In this document: positions 1 through 5,046 of the stretch, piece by piece | Position numbering within the stretch: the first letter of the stretch is position 1 | Layout: every line of letters begins with the position of its first letter | Source of the DNA: Turicibacter sp. UBA7094 | GTDB taxonomy: Bacteria; Bacillota_I; Bacilli_A; MOL361; Turicibacteraceae | Assembly (NCBI GenBank): GCA_002493395.1 | Contig: DKYS01000103.1 | Span: 1-5,059, forward strand | Length of the DNA stretch: 5,059 nucleotides | Reading direction: 5' to 3' | The notes under the pieces: model-generated | The model's input: the letters and a program-made list of their open reading frames with translations, nothing else | Database searches by the model: none | What the model was told of the DNA's origin: nothing | Program-made: the position numbers and the translations under genes

Positions 1-22
1 CTTACCTCTTGGCTATGGCGCC
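1..22 (-). tRNA. 5' part of a tRNA gene, probably tRNA-Cys (cut by window edge)
   Basis: Read on the minus strand, the 22 bases start GGCGCCA (a 7-nt acceptor-stem half), then T8 A9, a D-stem GCC, A14 G15, and the invariant GG of the D-loop (G18 G19), ending at the first G of the expected returning D-stem. This spacing matches the 5' end of a bacterial tRNA. The GGCGCCATAGCCAAG start is most like tRNA-Cys as I remember it; tRNA-Gln has a similar D-arm but usually starts with T. The anticodon lies outside the window, so the identity is inferred. A TATAAT box sits 16 bases upstream, giving a leader of about 10 nt. Confidence 0.8.
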
Positions 23-38
23 CTTTCCTCTATACTTC

Positions 39-44
39 ATTATA
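39..44 (-). promoter_or_regulatory. -10 box of the tRNA promoter
   Basis: The minus strand reads a perfect TATAAT here. Transcription would start near base 32, about 10 nt before the mature tRNA 5' end, a usual distance. I see no good -35 hexamer 16-18 bp upstream, so only the -10 element is supported. Confidence 0.5.
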
Positions 45-299
45 TGCATTTGCCATAAAATATGACCCTTTTATTTGCTACCTTAATCCACTTTTCTTCC
101 TATTTTTATCACCTCTTCATTTTAAATAATCCTCAGCAAAAAGGACTTCCCCAGTCAATCATCATTCAGTGTCATTAAATAAACGAGATCCCACTTTAAA
201 ATTTCATCGCAGATGGAGGTGCTTCATAAATAGTCCCTCCATCATTGCCCTAATCCTCTTATTCTAACGAATAACCCGTTTCTTCCTCCTATCAAAGCA

Positions 300-329
300 A
301 AGACAAAATGAAACTTTCTCACTTATATT
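300..329 (+). promoter_or_regulatory. Candidate promoter of the coiled-coil gene
   Basis: AAGACA (300-305, four of six matches to TTGACA) and TATATT (324-329, five of six matches to TATAAT) are separated by 18 bp. Transcription would start near 336 and give a leader of about 39 nt. The leader contains the short palindrome GGTTAAACTAACC (342-354), which could be a weak hairpin or operator. The call rests on hexamer matches only. Confidence 0.35.
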
Positions 330-374
330 TTTCTAGAAATGGGTTAAACTAACCGTCATGTAGGAGGAATCGCT

Positions 375-656
375 GTGAGCTTAAAAGAAACATATAATGA
401 ATTACAACTAAAATCTGATGAACTTAAAAAAGAATTAGACTTAATCGACCAACGAATGATAGATCTCCAAAAACAAATTCATCTCATCGAACTTAATCCC
501 CATTTTTTAGAAACAGAGGTAGAGCCTCTTTACGAATTATTATGGAAATCGCAAATGGACTATAAAAAACATCAAACAGAACTAAATACATTAAGCCTTC
601 AACTTCAACAATTCACCCACGTTCTAAGCGAGTTAACCCATTGCGTCTCTAAATAA
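375..656 (+). CDS. Small coiled-coil / helical-hairpin protein, unknown function
   Basis: This 93-residue protein starts at GTG; AGGAGG at 362-367 with a 7-nt spacer decides the start. It has no signal peptide or membrane segment, so it should be cytoplasmic. Residues 3-40 and 56-90 are rich in Leu, Lys, Glu and Gln with heptad-like spacing of Leu/Ile. They are separated by a short Pro-containing turn (Asn41-Pro42 to Pro51). This pattern suggests two helices folding back as an antiparallel coiled coil. Single Trp57 and Cys90 are the only notable side chains. I do not recognise a family and see no catalytic motif. It is transcribed alone: it has its own candidate promoter and a good terminator 40 bases downstream, and its neighbours run in the other direction. 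A small adaptor or structural protein is possible, but that is a guess from the helical pattern. Confidence 0.85.
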   Translation: MSLKETYNELQLKSDELKKELDLIDQRMIDLQKQIHLIELNPHFLETEVEPLYELLWKSQMDYKKHQTELNTLSLQLQQFTHVLSELTHCVSK

Positions 657-697
657 AAAAACGAATTCATCATTAAAAATAGAAACTAACATTTAAT

Positions 698-731
698 AAT
701 CATGTTTAATTTTAGTTGAACATGATTTTTT
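698..731 (+). terminator. Intrinsic terminator of the coiled-coil gene
   Basis: AATCATGTT (698-706) pairs perfectly with AACATGATT (719-727). The stem extends inward by U-G, A-U, A-U and U-G pairs to a 4-nt loop, and TTTTTT follows (726-731). The two inner wobble pairs exist only in plus-strand RNA, so the hairpin is built for the plus-strand gene that ends at 656. Confidence 0.85.
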
Positions 732-766
732 ACGTGGATTAAAAGATTCTTCCGCTTCACTTAAAC

Positions 767-794
767 AAAAAGGCATCCCCTTCTAGGATACCTT
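767..794 (-). terminator. Intrinsic terminator of the 841-1500 gene
   Basis: In minus-strand RNA, AAGGUAUCC (794-786) pairs with GGAUGCCUU (778-770) over 9 bp including one G-U wobble, with a 7-nt loop and a run of five U (771-767). The wobble would be an A-C mismatch in plus-strand RNA, which supports the minus orientation. It lies about 45 bases after the stop codon of the upstream minus-strand gene. Confidence 0.8.
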
Positions 795-840
795 CCATTC
801 GCTCTATTTTTATTCTTCAGAACACCAGCTATTTGACGTT

Positions 841-1500
841 TTATTGTTCCAAATAAATGGGATGATAACTTGTAATATACCCCTCATCCCCATTCGGTTC
901 AAAGATGACCACTGCCACCCCAACTTTATGGCAGGCGACTTGATCTGACCAGCCTTTGGTTAACACCAACTGATTCACGAGCGATTGATCATCCAATTCA
1001 TATAAATCTAAATCGATGGTATAACTTCCATCTTCATTTTGCTGACATTGATAAATCTCTGGATAAATATTGTCTGTTTTAAATAGCACCTCGGGACGTG
1101 CAATGTAGTCACCTAAGTCAAGATACACACTATCTAAAACAAGATCCTCGTTAAAGTAATGGTCGATCAATGACTTCATCATTTTTTTATCAAAAGAGAC
1201 GTAAGCCTCCTCATCTCTATACATTGGCAAAACCATAGCTGGATATTCAAGTTCAATCATTTGTGAAGAGAAATTTAAAAGTTGTTGCGTATGTTCTTCC
1301 CCCACTTCATAGTCCAAGAAATGAGTCACCGTTAAGGCACTAAAATATTCATTTAACTCGCCAACTTGCGCATCAGAAAGCGGAACCACCCACTCTTCAT
1401 CGACTGGATATACATCTGGCGATTCCTTTCCCATCATTAAACCGACAATCAAACAAAGCACCACTAACGAAAATAAAATCATACCTAACACCTGTTTCAT
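841..1500 (-). CDS. Membrane-anchored acidic extracytoplasmic protein, unknown function
   Basis: The preferred start is the ATG at 1500 (219 residues, beginning MKQVLGMILF), because GGGAG lies 10 nt upstream. An in-frame ATG at 1530 would add ten residues but has only a distant AAGG and would put polar residues before the hydrophobic segment. Residues 4-23 form one strongly hydrophobic helix. The sequence before Cys16 (VVL) does not fit a lipobox, so this is a signal anchor or uncleaved signal peptide, not a lipoprotein. The rest (24-219) is acidic, predicted outside the membrane, with many Asp, Glu and Tyr. Cys152 and Cys190 are the only cysteines outside the helix and could form a disulfide. 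I do not recognise the family. The gene stands alone, with a terminator after it (767-794) and no co-directional neighbour close by (the next minus-strand gene upstream ends in its own terminator). Confidence 0.85.
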   Translation of the reverse strand: MKQVLGMILFSLVVLCLIVGLMMGKESPDVYPVDEEWVVPLSDAQVGELNEYFSALTVTHFLDYEVGEEHTQQLLNFSSQMIELEYPAMVLPMYRDEEAYVSFDKKMMKSLIDHYFNEDLVLDSVYLDLGDYIARPEVLFKTDNIYPEIYQCQQNEDGSYTIDLDLYELDDQSLVNQLVLTKGWSDQVACHKVGVAVVIFEPNGDEGYITSYHPIYLEQ

Positions 1501-1749
1501 CGCAATTTCGCTCCCTTTACTTACGCTCATCGAAAATAAAGGACCTTAGCAGCTATGTTTTTAAAAGGGAATTCACCCTCTATAAAGTGGCCCCCATTTC
1601 CTATGATACAGATTTAAAGTGGTTTACTCAGAAGCTCACTTTTAATTTTTAACACGATTTTTTAGATCATGGCCTTTTCCATTAAGCGGATAGGTTTCTT
1701 AGCTTATCTACTACAGTTTATTCGCCAACCATCGAAAGATTGACAAATT

Positions 1750-1781
1750 AAAAAGCTATAACGAGGCGTTATAGCTTTTTT
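1750..1781 (-). terminator. Strong intrinsic terminator after the 1819-2529 gene
   Basis: AAAAAGCTATAAC (1750-1762) and GTTATAGCTTTTT (1768-1780) form a perfect 13-bp stem around a 5-nt loop. The arms give U-runs on both strands, so it could work both ways. Its position about 40 bases past the stop codon at 1819, with no plus-strand gene ending nearby, makes the minus-strand gene its likely user. Confidence 0.88.
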
Positions 1782-1818
1782 AGTGATGTGATGAATGATT
1801 ATTTAGACATTCCTAATT

Positions 1819-2529
1819 TCATTTATATGCACGCTCTATTCTACTTATGACTGATGGCATAAAAAAACATCCAGTAGGTGGTAAAGATATCACATACTGG
1901 ACGTCTGCTTTCATTTGATTTGAAATTTCTAATTGTAAATTTTCATATGTCGATTTAAGTAAGGTCAATGTTGCGTTTTGTGGACTCGGTGTCGAGTGAA
2001 CTTTAAAGGACTGAATAATATCCTCTGTCACTTGGCGCATATTTGTAAAATCCCCCCGGAACAAAACCGAGATTTGTAACAACCGCTGATGAGAAATTAA
2101 TACTGCATGCGTAGAAACACCAGATTTATTCGTTGCCTCCGTCATTAACATTGTTGGATGTCCATCAATCACTATTTCATCCAAATCCTCCATCATAACT
2201 GATTGTGACATCTCCATCGCCACTTTCTTTAAAAAAGTTCGTTGATCGGATGTCGTCTGAAAAGAGGTTAGATTTAATGGATAACTCCTAATCGTCACTG
2301 TTAACGGTGCAACCGTATAATCCTGATATTGATTTGCTTCATAGGCAATCAGATGATAGCCATCGTAATCACGTAGGATATTTAAATGATTCGGTAAACA
2401 AATACTGTAATTAGAAACACCATATTCTTCGAATCGGTGATATGCGTATTCTCGAGTGGCGTACTTTCTTAGCACCCCCTCCAAATCTCCCCCCTGAAGA
2501 GTTGTTCCGAATTGATGATTTAATCCCAT
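1819..2529 (-). CDS. Cytoplasmic protein with probable Mog1/PsbP-like (DcrB-like) domain
   Basis: This 236-residue protein starts at ATG 2529, with GGGG placed 10 nt upstream. It has no signal peptide or membrane helix. Residues about 40-177 show the pattern I associate with the Mog1/PsbP-like alpha-beta sandwich fold: a short strand 'YSICLPNHLNIL', a strand 'LTVTIRSYPL' (76-85), a helix 'RTFLKKVAMEMSQ' (97-109), the 'IVIDGHPTMLM' hairpin (119-129), and a final strand-helix ending in 'DIIQSFKV' (170-177). This is a fold-level guess from the pattern, not a confirmed hit. Residues 1-35 and 178-236 are extra segments; the latter contains a helix-like stretch (187-208) and a tail 'GCFFMPSVISR'. 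DNA for the tail contains a terminator-like hairpin (1861-1903), so the C-terminus may have grown by reading through an older terminator. Function is unknown. It is divergent from the hydrolase gene at 2754. Confidence 0.8.
   Translation of the reverse strand: MGLNHQFGTTLQGGDLEGVLRKYATREYAYHRFEEYGVSNYSICLPNHLNILRDYDGYHLIAYEANQYQDYTVAPLTVTIRSYPLNLTSFQTTSDQRTFLKKVAMEMSQSVMMEDLDEIVIDGHPTMLMTEATNKSGVSTHAVLISHQRLLQISVLFRGDFTNMRQVTEDIIQSFKVHSTPSPQNATLTLLKSTYENLQLEISNQMKADVQYVISLPPTGCFFMPSVISRIERAYK
1861..1903 (-). terminator. Terminator-like hairpin inside the 3' end of the coding region
   Basis: In minus-strand RNA, CGUCCAGUA (1903-1895) pairs with UACUGGAUG (1876-1868) over 9 bp with one G-U wobble. 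After one mismatch, GUG/CAC adds three more pairs, around a loop of about 10 nt. Seven U follow directly (1867-1861). The wobble works only in the minus-strand RNA, the direction of the gene that contains it. The U-run ends about 40 bases before the stop codon. Ribosomes translating the gene would normally hinder folding, so its activity is uncertain. Confidence 0.5.
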
Positions 2530-2561
2530 GAATCCATTTCCCCTTTTATCAAAGATATTCG

Positions 2562-2592
2562 ATTGTAGTCATCTTTTTTACTACATTGTCAT
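2562..2592 (-). promoter_or_regulatory. Candidate promoter of the 1819-2529 gene
   Basis: The minus strand has ATGACA (2592-2587, five of six matches) and TACAAT (2567-2562, five of six), but the 19-bp spacing is longer than ideal. An inverted repeat, TGTAGT (2564-2569) with ACTACA (2580-2585) and 10 nt between, covers the -10 box and most of the spacer. It could be an operator, or chance in AT-rich DNA. Confidence 0.35.
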
Positions 2593-2707
2593 TGTATGGG
2601 CTAAGATTCTTTTTTAGACATTATTTTTTTAAAACATTCGCCTTCTGTCTCTTTCCAAAGATTTAACGCTCCTTACAAAGTTTTTTTCCTCGCTAAATAA
2701 TTTTCTT

Positions 2708-2730
2708 TTCTTAAAGAATCACGTTATAAT
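2708..2730 (+). promoter_or_regulatory. -10 box and adjacent palindrome before the hydrolase gene
   Basis: A perfect TATAAT lies at 2725-2730, placing the transcript start near 2737 and leaving a leader of only about 17 nt before the ATG at 2754. No good -35 is visible at the proper distance (TTTCTT at 2702-2707 matches poorly). An 11-bp palindrome, TTCTT-A-AAGAA (2708-2718), fills the spacer. A weak -35 together with a palindrome between the two boxes suggests a regulated promoter, but no regulator can be named. T-rich tracts further upstream (about 2610-2690) could act as an UP element. Confidence 0.5.
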
Positions 2731-2753
2731 AAAGGGTGATTGGAGGAGATAGG

Positions 2754-3653
2754 ATGTGTACGGCCATTATGATTAAACAAAAAGACGGACATCCGTTTGT
2801 GGCAAGAAACTTTGATTATGACCCTAAAAGTCAATTAAAGGTGACAAAGGTTCCAAGAAATTACCCTTTCACCTTTGAAATATCCACAAAAAAACACCAC
2901 GTAAAATATGCCATGATAGGCATGACTTTACGCCATGAAGGAACATTTGTCTTTGTCGATGGAGTGAATGAGGTTGGCCTCTGTTGTGCTATTTTAGATT
3001 TACCAACGACAGCCCCATGGAATGAGTCCCTAGATTTAAACAAAACGAACCTCCTTCCCACGGATGTATCCTTTTATTTTTTAACCCAGTTTGCCACCGT
3101 TACCGAATTACGACACCATATTGACCAATTAAATATCATGGCACCCCCTCACCACCCTTTTGCCAGCACAACAAAAATACATTGGATGGTTTGTGATCAG
3201 CAGGGGAATTCAATTGTCATTGAGCAGACAGAAACAGGTTTACAAATCTATGATAATGAAATTGGTGTCTTAACGAATAGCCCGACCTTTGACCAGCATT
3301 TAATGAATCTTTCTTTGTACCTCAAAAAAGAAAACGAGCTCACGACTCCCATTCCAGGTGATTACTCCTCACCCTCTCGTTTTATACGAGCGGCCCTATT
3401 AAAAAAATATATTCAATTAGAGGAAACACCCTCAGCAACCATCCACGCCTGCTTTCAAATTTTAAGTAGCGTTGCCATGTTACCCGGTGTCTTAAAACGA
3501 ACCCAAGGAGAAAATTATGAGACCCGCTATACGGCATGTATGTCCCTTAATCCTCCCTGCTATCATTATAAATTGTTTAATAGTTTCGAGTTTCATAGCC
3601 TGCATTTAACAACGGAAGATTTAGAAAATGACCCGATCGTGATTAACAATTAA
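2754..3653 (+). CDS. bsh: Choloylglycine hydrolase family enzyme (bile salt hydrolase / penicillin V acylase-like)
   Basis: This 299-residue Ntn-hydrolase starts at ATG 2754: GGAGG at 2742-2746 with a 7-nt spacer, and Met removal exposes the nucleophile Cys2 (MCTAIM). The family cleaves amide bonds of glycine- or taurine-conjugated bile salts, or of penicillin V. Conserved residues are present: Cys2, Arg18, Asp21 (ARNFD), the DGVNEVGL strand (69-76), Asn175 in the TNSP motif, the PGDYSSPSRFIR motif with Arg209 (equivalent to Arg228 of BSHs), and the C-terminal YTACM strand. No signal peptide, so cytoplasmic. Two oddities: 11 residues between NLSLY and PGDY where Gram-positive BSH/PVA have about 30, which accounts for the shift of Arg228 to 209; and Asp82 where BSHs usually have Asn and PVAs Tyr. 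The family is secure, but bile salt versus penicillin V or another amide as substrate is not. It is divergent from the 2529 gene. Confidence 0.95.
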   Translation: MCTAIMIKQKDGHPFVARNFDYDPKSQLKVTKVPRNYPFTFEISTKKHHVKYAMIGMTLRHEGTFVFVDGVNEVGLCCAILDLPTTAPWNESLDLNKTNLLPTDVSFYFLTQFATVTELRHHIDQLNIMAPPHHPFASTTKIHWMVCDQQGNSIVIEQTETGLQIYDNEIGVLTNSPTFDQHLMNLSLYLKKENELTTPIPGDYSSPSRFIRAALLKKYIQLEETPSATIHACFQILSSVAMLPGVLKRTQGENYETRYTACMSLNPPCYHYKLFNSFEFHSLHLTTEDLENDPIVINN

Positions 3654-3723
3654 TCTATCCGATTGATTAAAAGAGTAAGTATCTCCTTGATAACAACAAA
3701 CAATCTTTTTATTAGCACTTCTT

Positions 3724-3741
3724 TTGACTAGTTTAGTCGAA
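3724..3741. repeat. Short inverted repeat downstream of the hydrolase
   Basis: GACTA (3726-3730) and TAGTC (3734-3738) are a perfect 5-bp inverted repeat around GTT; with a U-G wobble and two A-U pairs it extends to about 8 bp in plus-strand RNA. No T-run follows on either strand, so it is not a standard terminator. It may be an operator for the next gene or an RNA-stabilising hairpin at the end of the hydrolase transcript. Confidence 0.4.
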
Positions 3742-3771
3742 CCTGTCCTAAAAAAAGAAACACCCGATATA

Positions 3772-3819
3772 CTCTCTATATAACAAAATATATCTTGCGA
3801 ACGCATATATAAGAGAGGA
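3772..3819 (+). promoter_or_regulatory. Possible stem covering the ribosome binding site of the 3829 gene
   Basis: CTCTCTATATA (3772-3782) can pair with TATATAAGAGAG (3806-3817): 11 bp with one bulged A (3811) and a loop of 23 nt. The right arm includes most of the ribosome binding site AGAGAGGA. If the transcript starts upstream of 3772 (for example by read-through from the hydrolase), the stem could hide the site and make translation conditional. TATACT at 3768-3773 is a possible -10 box; if that is the real promoter, the transcript would begin near 3780 and lose most of the left arm. Confidence 0.35.
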
Positions 3820-3828
3820 TTGACCAAT

Positions 3829-4422
3829 TTGAAAAAAATTATCGCTATCTTATCTGGATGTTTCACCCTCCTACTTGTTGCCTTTGTTCTACATTTCAAT
3901 ATGAGTGCTAAAACAGCGGAAGAAGCCATGACCATTGCCGGGTTAAATACTCTTGAAGTTCTCTATGAAAAGAAAACAAACGATGGATCAATTTTACTTT
4001 ATCGGACACCCGGTGAAGAGCAAATTTCCCTTGCTTTTCTCAATCATAACCTTTTAGGGTATGAGTTCGTTGATCAGGCGATTCAATACGATACATCAGC
4101 ACTTGAAGAGCAAGCCGGGTTAACCTACGTCACTTTAAAACAATCTGAAACGATTCCTTACACGATTTATGCCGGAATCACGACTAATCCTGATTTATTT
4201 GAAGTATTAGTGACAGAACCTACCTTCAGTATCGCCCATAGTGCAAAAGTATTTGAATCAAACGTCGAAGGAACTTATATTTGGATGGCTTATTCCTCTG
4301 ATTTTAGCGGAGAAAATTTCTCGTTAATTGGCTTAAATCAAGAGGGAGATATCATTGGTGATTTAGAAACAACGGGGACAACGATGACCATTCATCCCAT
4401 TGATACTGCAGAGGCTAACTAG
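3829..4422 (+). CDS. Membrane-anchored or secreted protein, unknown function
   Basis: The most likely start is the TTG at 3829 (197 residues, MKKIIAILSG), 9 nt after AGAGAGGA. An in-frame TTG at 3820 lies only one base from that site and cannot use it. Lys2-Lys3 followed by hydrophobic residues 4-22 is a signal sequence. LSGC (8-11) matches a lipobox, but the hydrophobic run before the Cys is short and continues beyond it, so an uncleaved anchor or a later cleavage near Met25-Ser-Ala27 is equally possible. The rest (about 28-197) looks like an extracytoplasmic soluble domain with alternating strands: 'SILLYRTPG', 'ISLAFLN', 'TIPYTIYAGITTNP' (108-121), 'FEVLVTE' and 'SLIGLNQEGDII'. It has no further Cys. 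The pattern recalls small uncharacterised secreted Bacillota proteins, but I cannot name a family. No strong terminator separates it from the hydrolase 175 bases upstream, so partial co-transcription is possible. Confidence 0.85.
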   Translation: MKKIIAILSGCFTLLLVAFVLHFNMSAKTAEEAMTIAGLNTLEVLYEKKTNDGSILLYRTPGEEQISLAFLNHNLLGYEFVDQAIQYDTSALEEQAGLTYVTLKQSETIPYTIYAGITTNPDLFEVLVTEPTFSIAHSAKVFESNVEGTYIWMAYSSDFSGENFSLIGLNQEGDIIGDLETTGTTMTIHPIDTAEAN

Positions 4423-4431
4423 ACAAATAAG

Positions 4432-4459
4432 AAAAAACATCCATTTGGATGCTTTTTTT
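4432..4459 (+). terminator. Terminator of the 3829-4422 gene (possibly bidirectional)
   Basis: CATCC (4438-4442) and GGATG (4447-4451) form the core stem with a 4-nt loop, flanked by six A and seven T that can extend the stem and provide U-runs on either strand. At the junction of core and flank there is an A-C mismatch in plus RNA, but a G-U wobble in minus RNA, so it may also stop transcripts coming from the convergent gene. Confidence 0.75.
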
Positions 4460-4480
4460 ATATCCTCTATTAATCCCGTT

Positions 4481-4512
4481 AAAAAGGGCATCACTTTATC
4501 AGATGATTGCCC
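4481..4512 (-). terminator. Terminator of the 4534-5046 gene
   Basis: In minus-strand RNA, GGGCAAUCA (4512-4504) pairs with UGAUGCCC (4493-4486), 8 bp with one bulged A, a loop of 10 nt and five U after the stem (4485-4481). It lies about 20 bases past the stop codon. No T-run follows on the plus strand, so it serves the minus-strand gene. Confidence 0.75.
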
Positions 4513-4533
4513 CTACTTCAACCATTCAACTAC

Positions 4534-5046
4534 TTAATAACAGAAATCGGTATGCGTCCATTGTCGGAAAAAATTAATATCCCGAATCGTTCCATCAGAA
4601 TTTAACACCCCTAAATAAACACCGTCATTTCTCCCAACTTTGAAAATGGCATTTGCTGTACTATCCTTTGTTGAAATTCCCATCTCTTTAATCCGTTCGG
4701 TAAAAATCTCTTTACCTACACCATAAGTTTCCGTAATATAGGCAACTAAATAAATATCAACAGCACTGGCTCCCAATTCTTTTGGATCTTTTCGTAAAAG
4801 GTGCTCCCGTACAATCTCAGGCCAATCCTCCTGATAACTCTCAAGTAGCAAATCTTGAATTTCATTCATGCAGTAAGCTTTATAACAACGTTTCTCCCCT
4901 TGTTTTAATAATGAGGCATCTCCGTTTAACTCTACTAAATGTAATAACATCTTTTTCAATTCACATAAAATTGGAATCACCTTTGTCGTTAATGATCGCC
5001 CCTGTAAATAATCGGGTAATATAATTTTTAAATTCTCATCTTTCAT
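4534..5046 (-). CDS. Cytoplasmic protein of unknown function, mainly helical
   Basis: This 170-residue protein starts at ATG 5046; a GGGGGAGAGG stretch at 5050-5059 (2-8 nt before the ATG) is its ribosome binding site. It has no signal peptide or membrane helix. Residues 20-90 look helical and contain Cys28, Cys54 and Cys59 (CYKAYC). Residues 91-122 (GASAVDIYLVAYITETYGVG...) look like two helices. They are followed by 'GISTKDSTANAIFKVGRNDGVYLGVLNSDGTIR' in two parts, 123-138 and 139-155; the second part has two short strands with a turn. Helix-turn-helix plus wing is one possible reading of the C-terminal half, which would make it DNA-binding, but this is only a topology guess. I do not recognise the family. 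It is convergent with the 3829-4422 gene, and each has a terminator in the 111-bp gap. Its promoter lies beyond the right edge. Confidence 0.85.
   Translation of the reverse strand: MKDENLKIILPDYLQGRSLTTKVIPILCELKKMLLHLVELNGDASLLKQGEKRCYKAYCMNEIQDLLLESYQEDWPEIVREHLLRKDPKELGASAVDIYLVAYITETYGVGKEIFTERIKEMGISTKDSTANAIFKVGRNDGVYLGVLNSDGTIRDINFFRQWTHTDFCY

Larger units (their letters stand above)
23..374. other. Non-coding stretch between the tRNA and the first gene
   Basis: No open reading frame of useful length with a ribosome binding site is visible on either strand. The plus strand is rich in pyrimidines. The stretch holds the tRNA promoter (39-44), an unexplained 8-bp perfect inverted repeat (212-219 with 236-243), and, near its right end, a candidate promoter (300-329) plus a small palindrome, GGTTA-aac-TAACC (342-354), before the gene at 375. 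A 4-bp GACT/AGTC hairpin at about 148-160 is followed by five T on the minus strand, but it is too short to call a terminator. Confidence 0.5.

Noticed and set aside
148..160. GACT/AGTC hairpin followed by five T on the minus strand
   Set aside because: Only 4 bp of stem and no minus-strand gene upstream of it needing a terminator.
213..233. A 6-codon plus-strand frame ATG GAG GTG ... TAG
   Set aside because: Too short, no proper ribosome binding site, and no downstream context suggesting a translated leader.
204..245. A 13-codon reading frame on the minus strand (ending KHLHLR) preceded by AGAGG, possibly a leader peptide
   Set aside because: It overlaps the inverted repeat, has only two His, and is followed by no attenuator or amino-acid biosynthesis gene; the next minus-strand gene is a tRNA with its own TATAAT.
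1501..1530. The upstream in-frame ATG at 1530 as start of the membrane-anchored protein
   Set aside because: Its nearest Shine-Dalgarno-like bases are too far away, whereas the ATG at 1500 has GGGAG at a workable distance and gives a normal signal-anchor N-terminus.
1566..1583. AGAGGG/CCCTTT hairpin followed by a few T in the leader of the 841-1500 gene (minus strand)
   Set aside because: Six pairs with one wobble and only four T; too weak to support an attenuator.
1603..1631. Possible promoter for the 841-1500 gene: TATCAT with CTGAGT 17 bp upstream on the minus strand
   Set aside because: The -35 matches only three of six positions; other AT-rich hexamers nearby are as good, so it is not listed as a feature.
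2736..2753. The in-frame GTG at 2736 as start of the hydrolase
   Set aside because: It would bury the nucleophile Cys behind seven residues, and the codons themselves form the ribosome binding site of the ATG at 2754.
3661..3710. GATTG/CAATC pairing followed by five T after the hydrolase, as a terminator
   Set aside because: Only 5 bp closing a 35-nt loop; not a credible intrinsic terminator.
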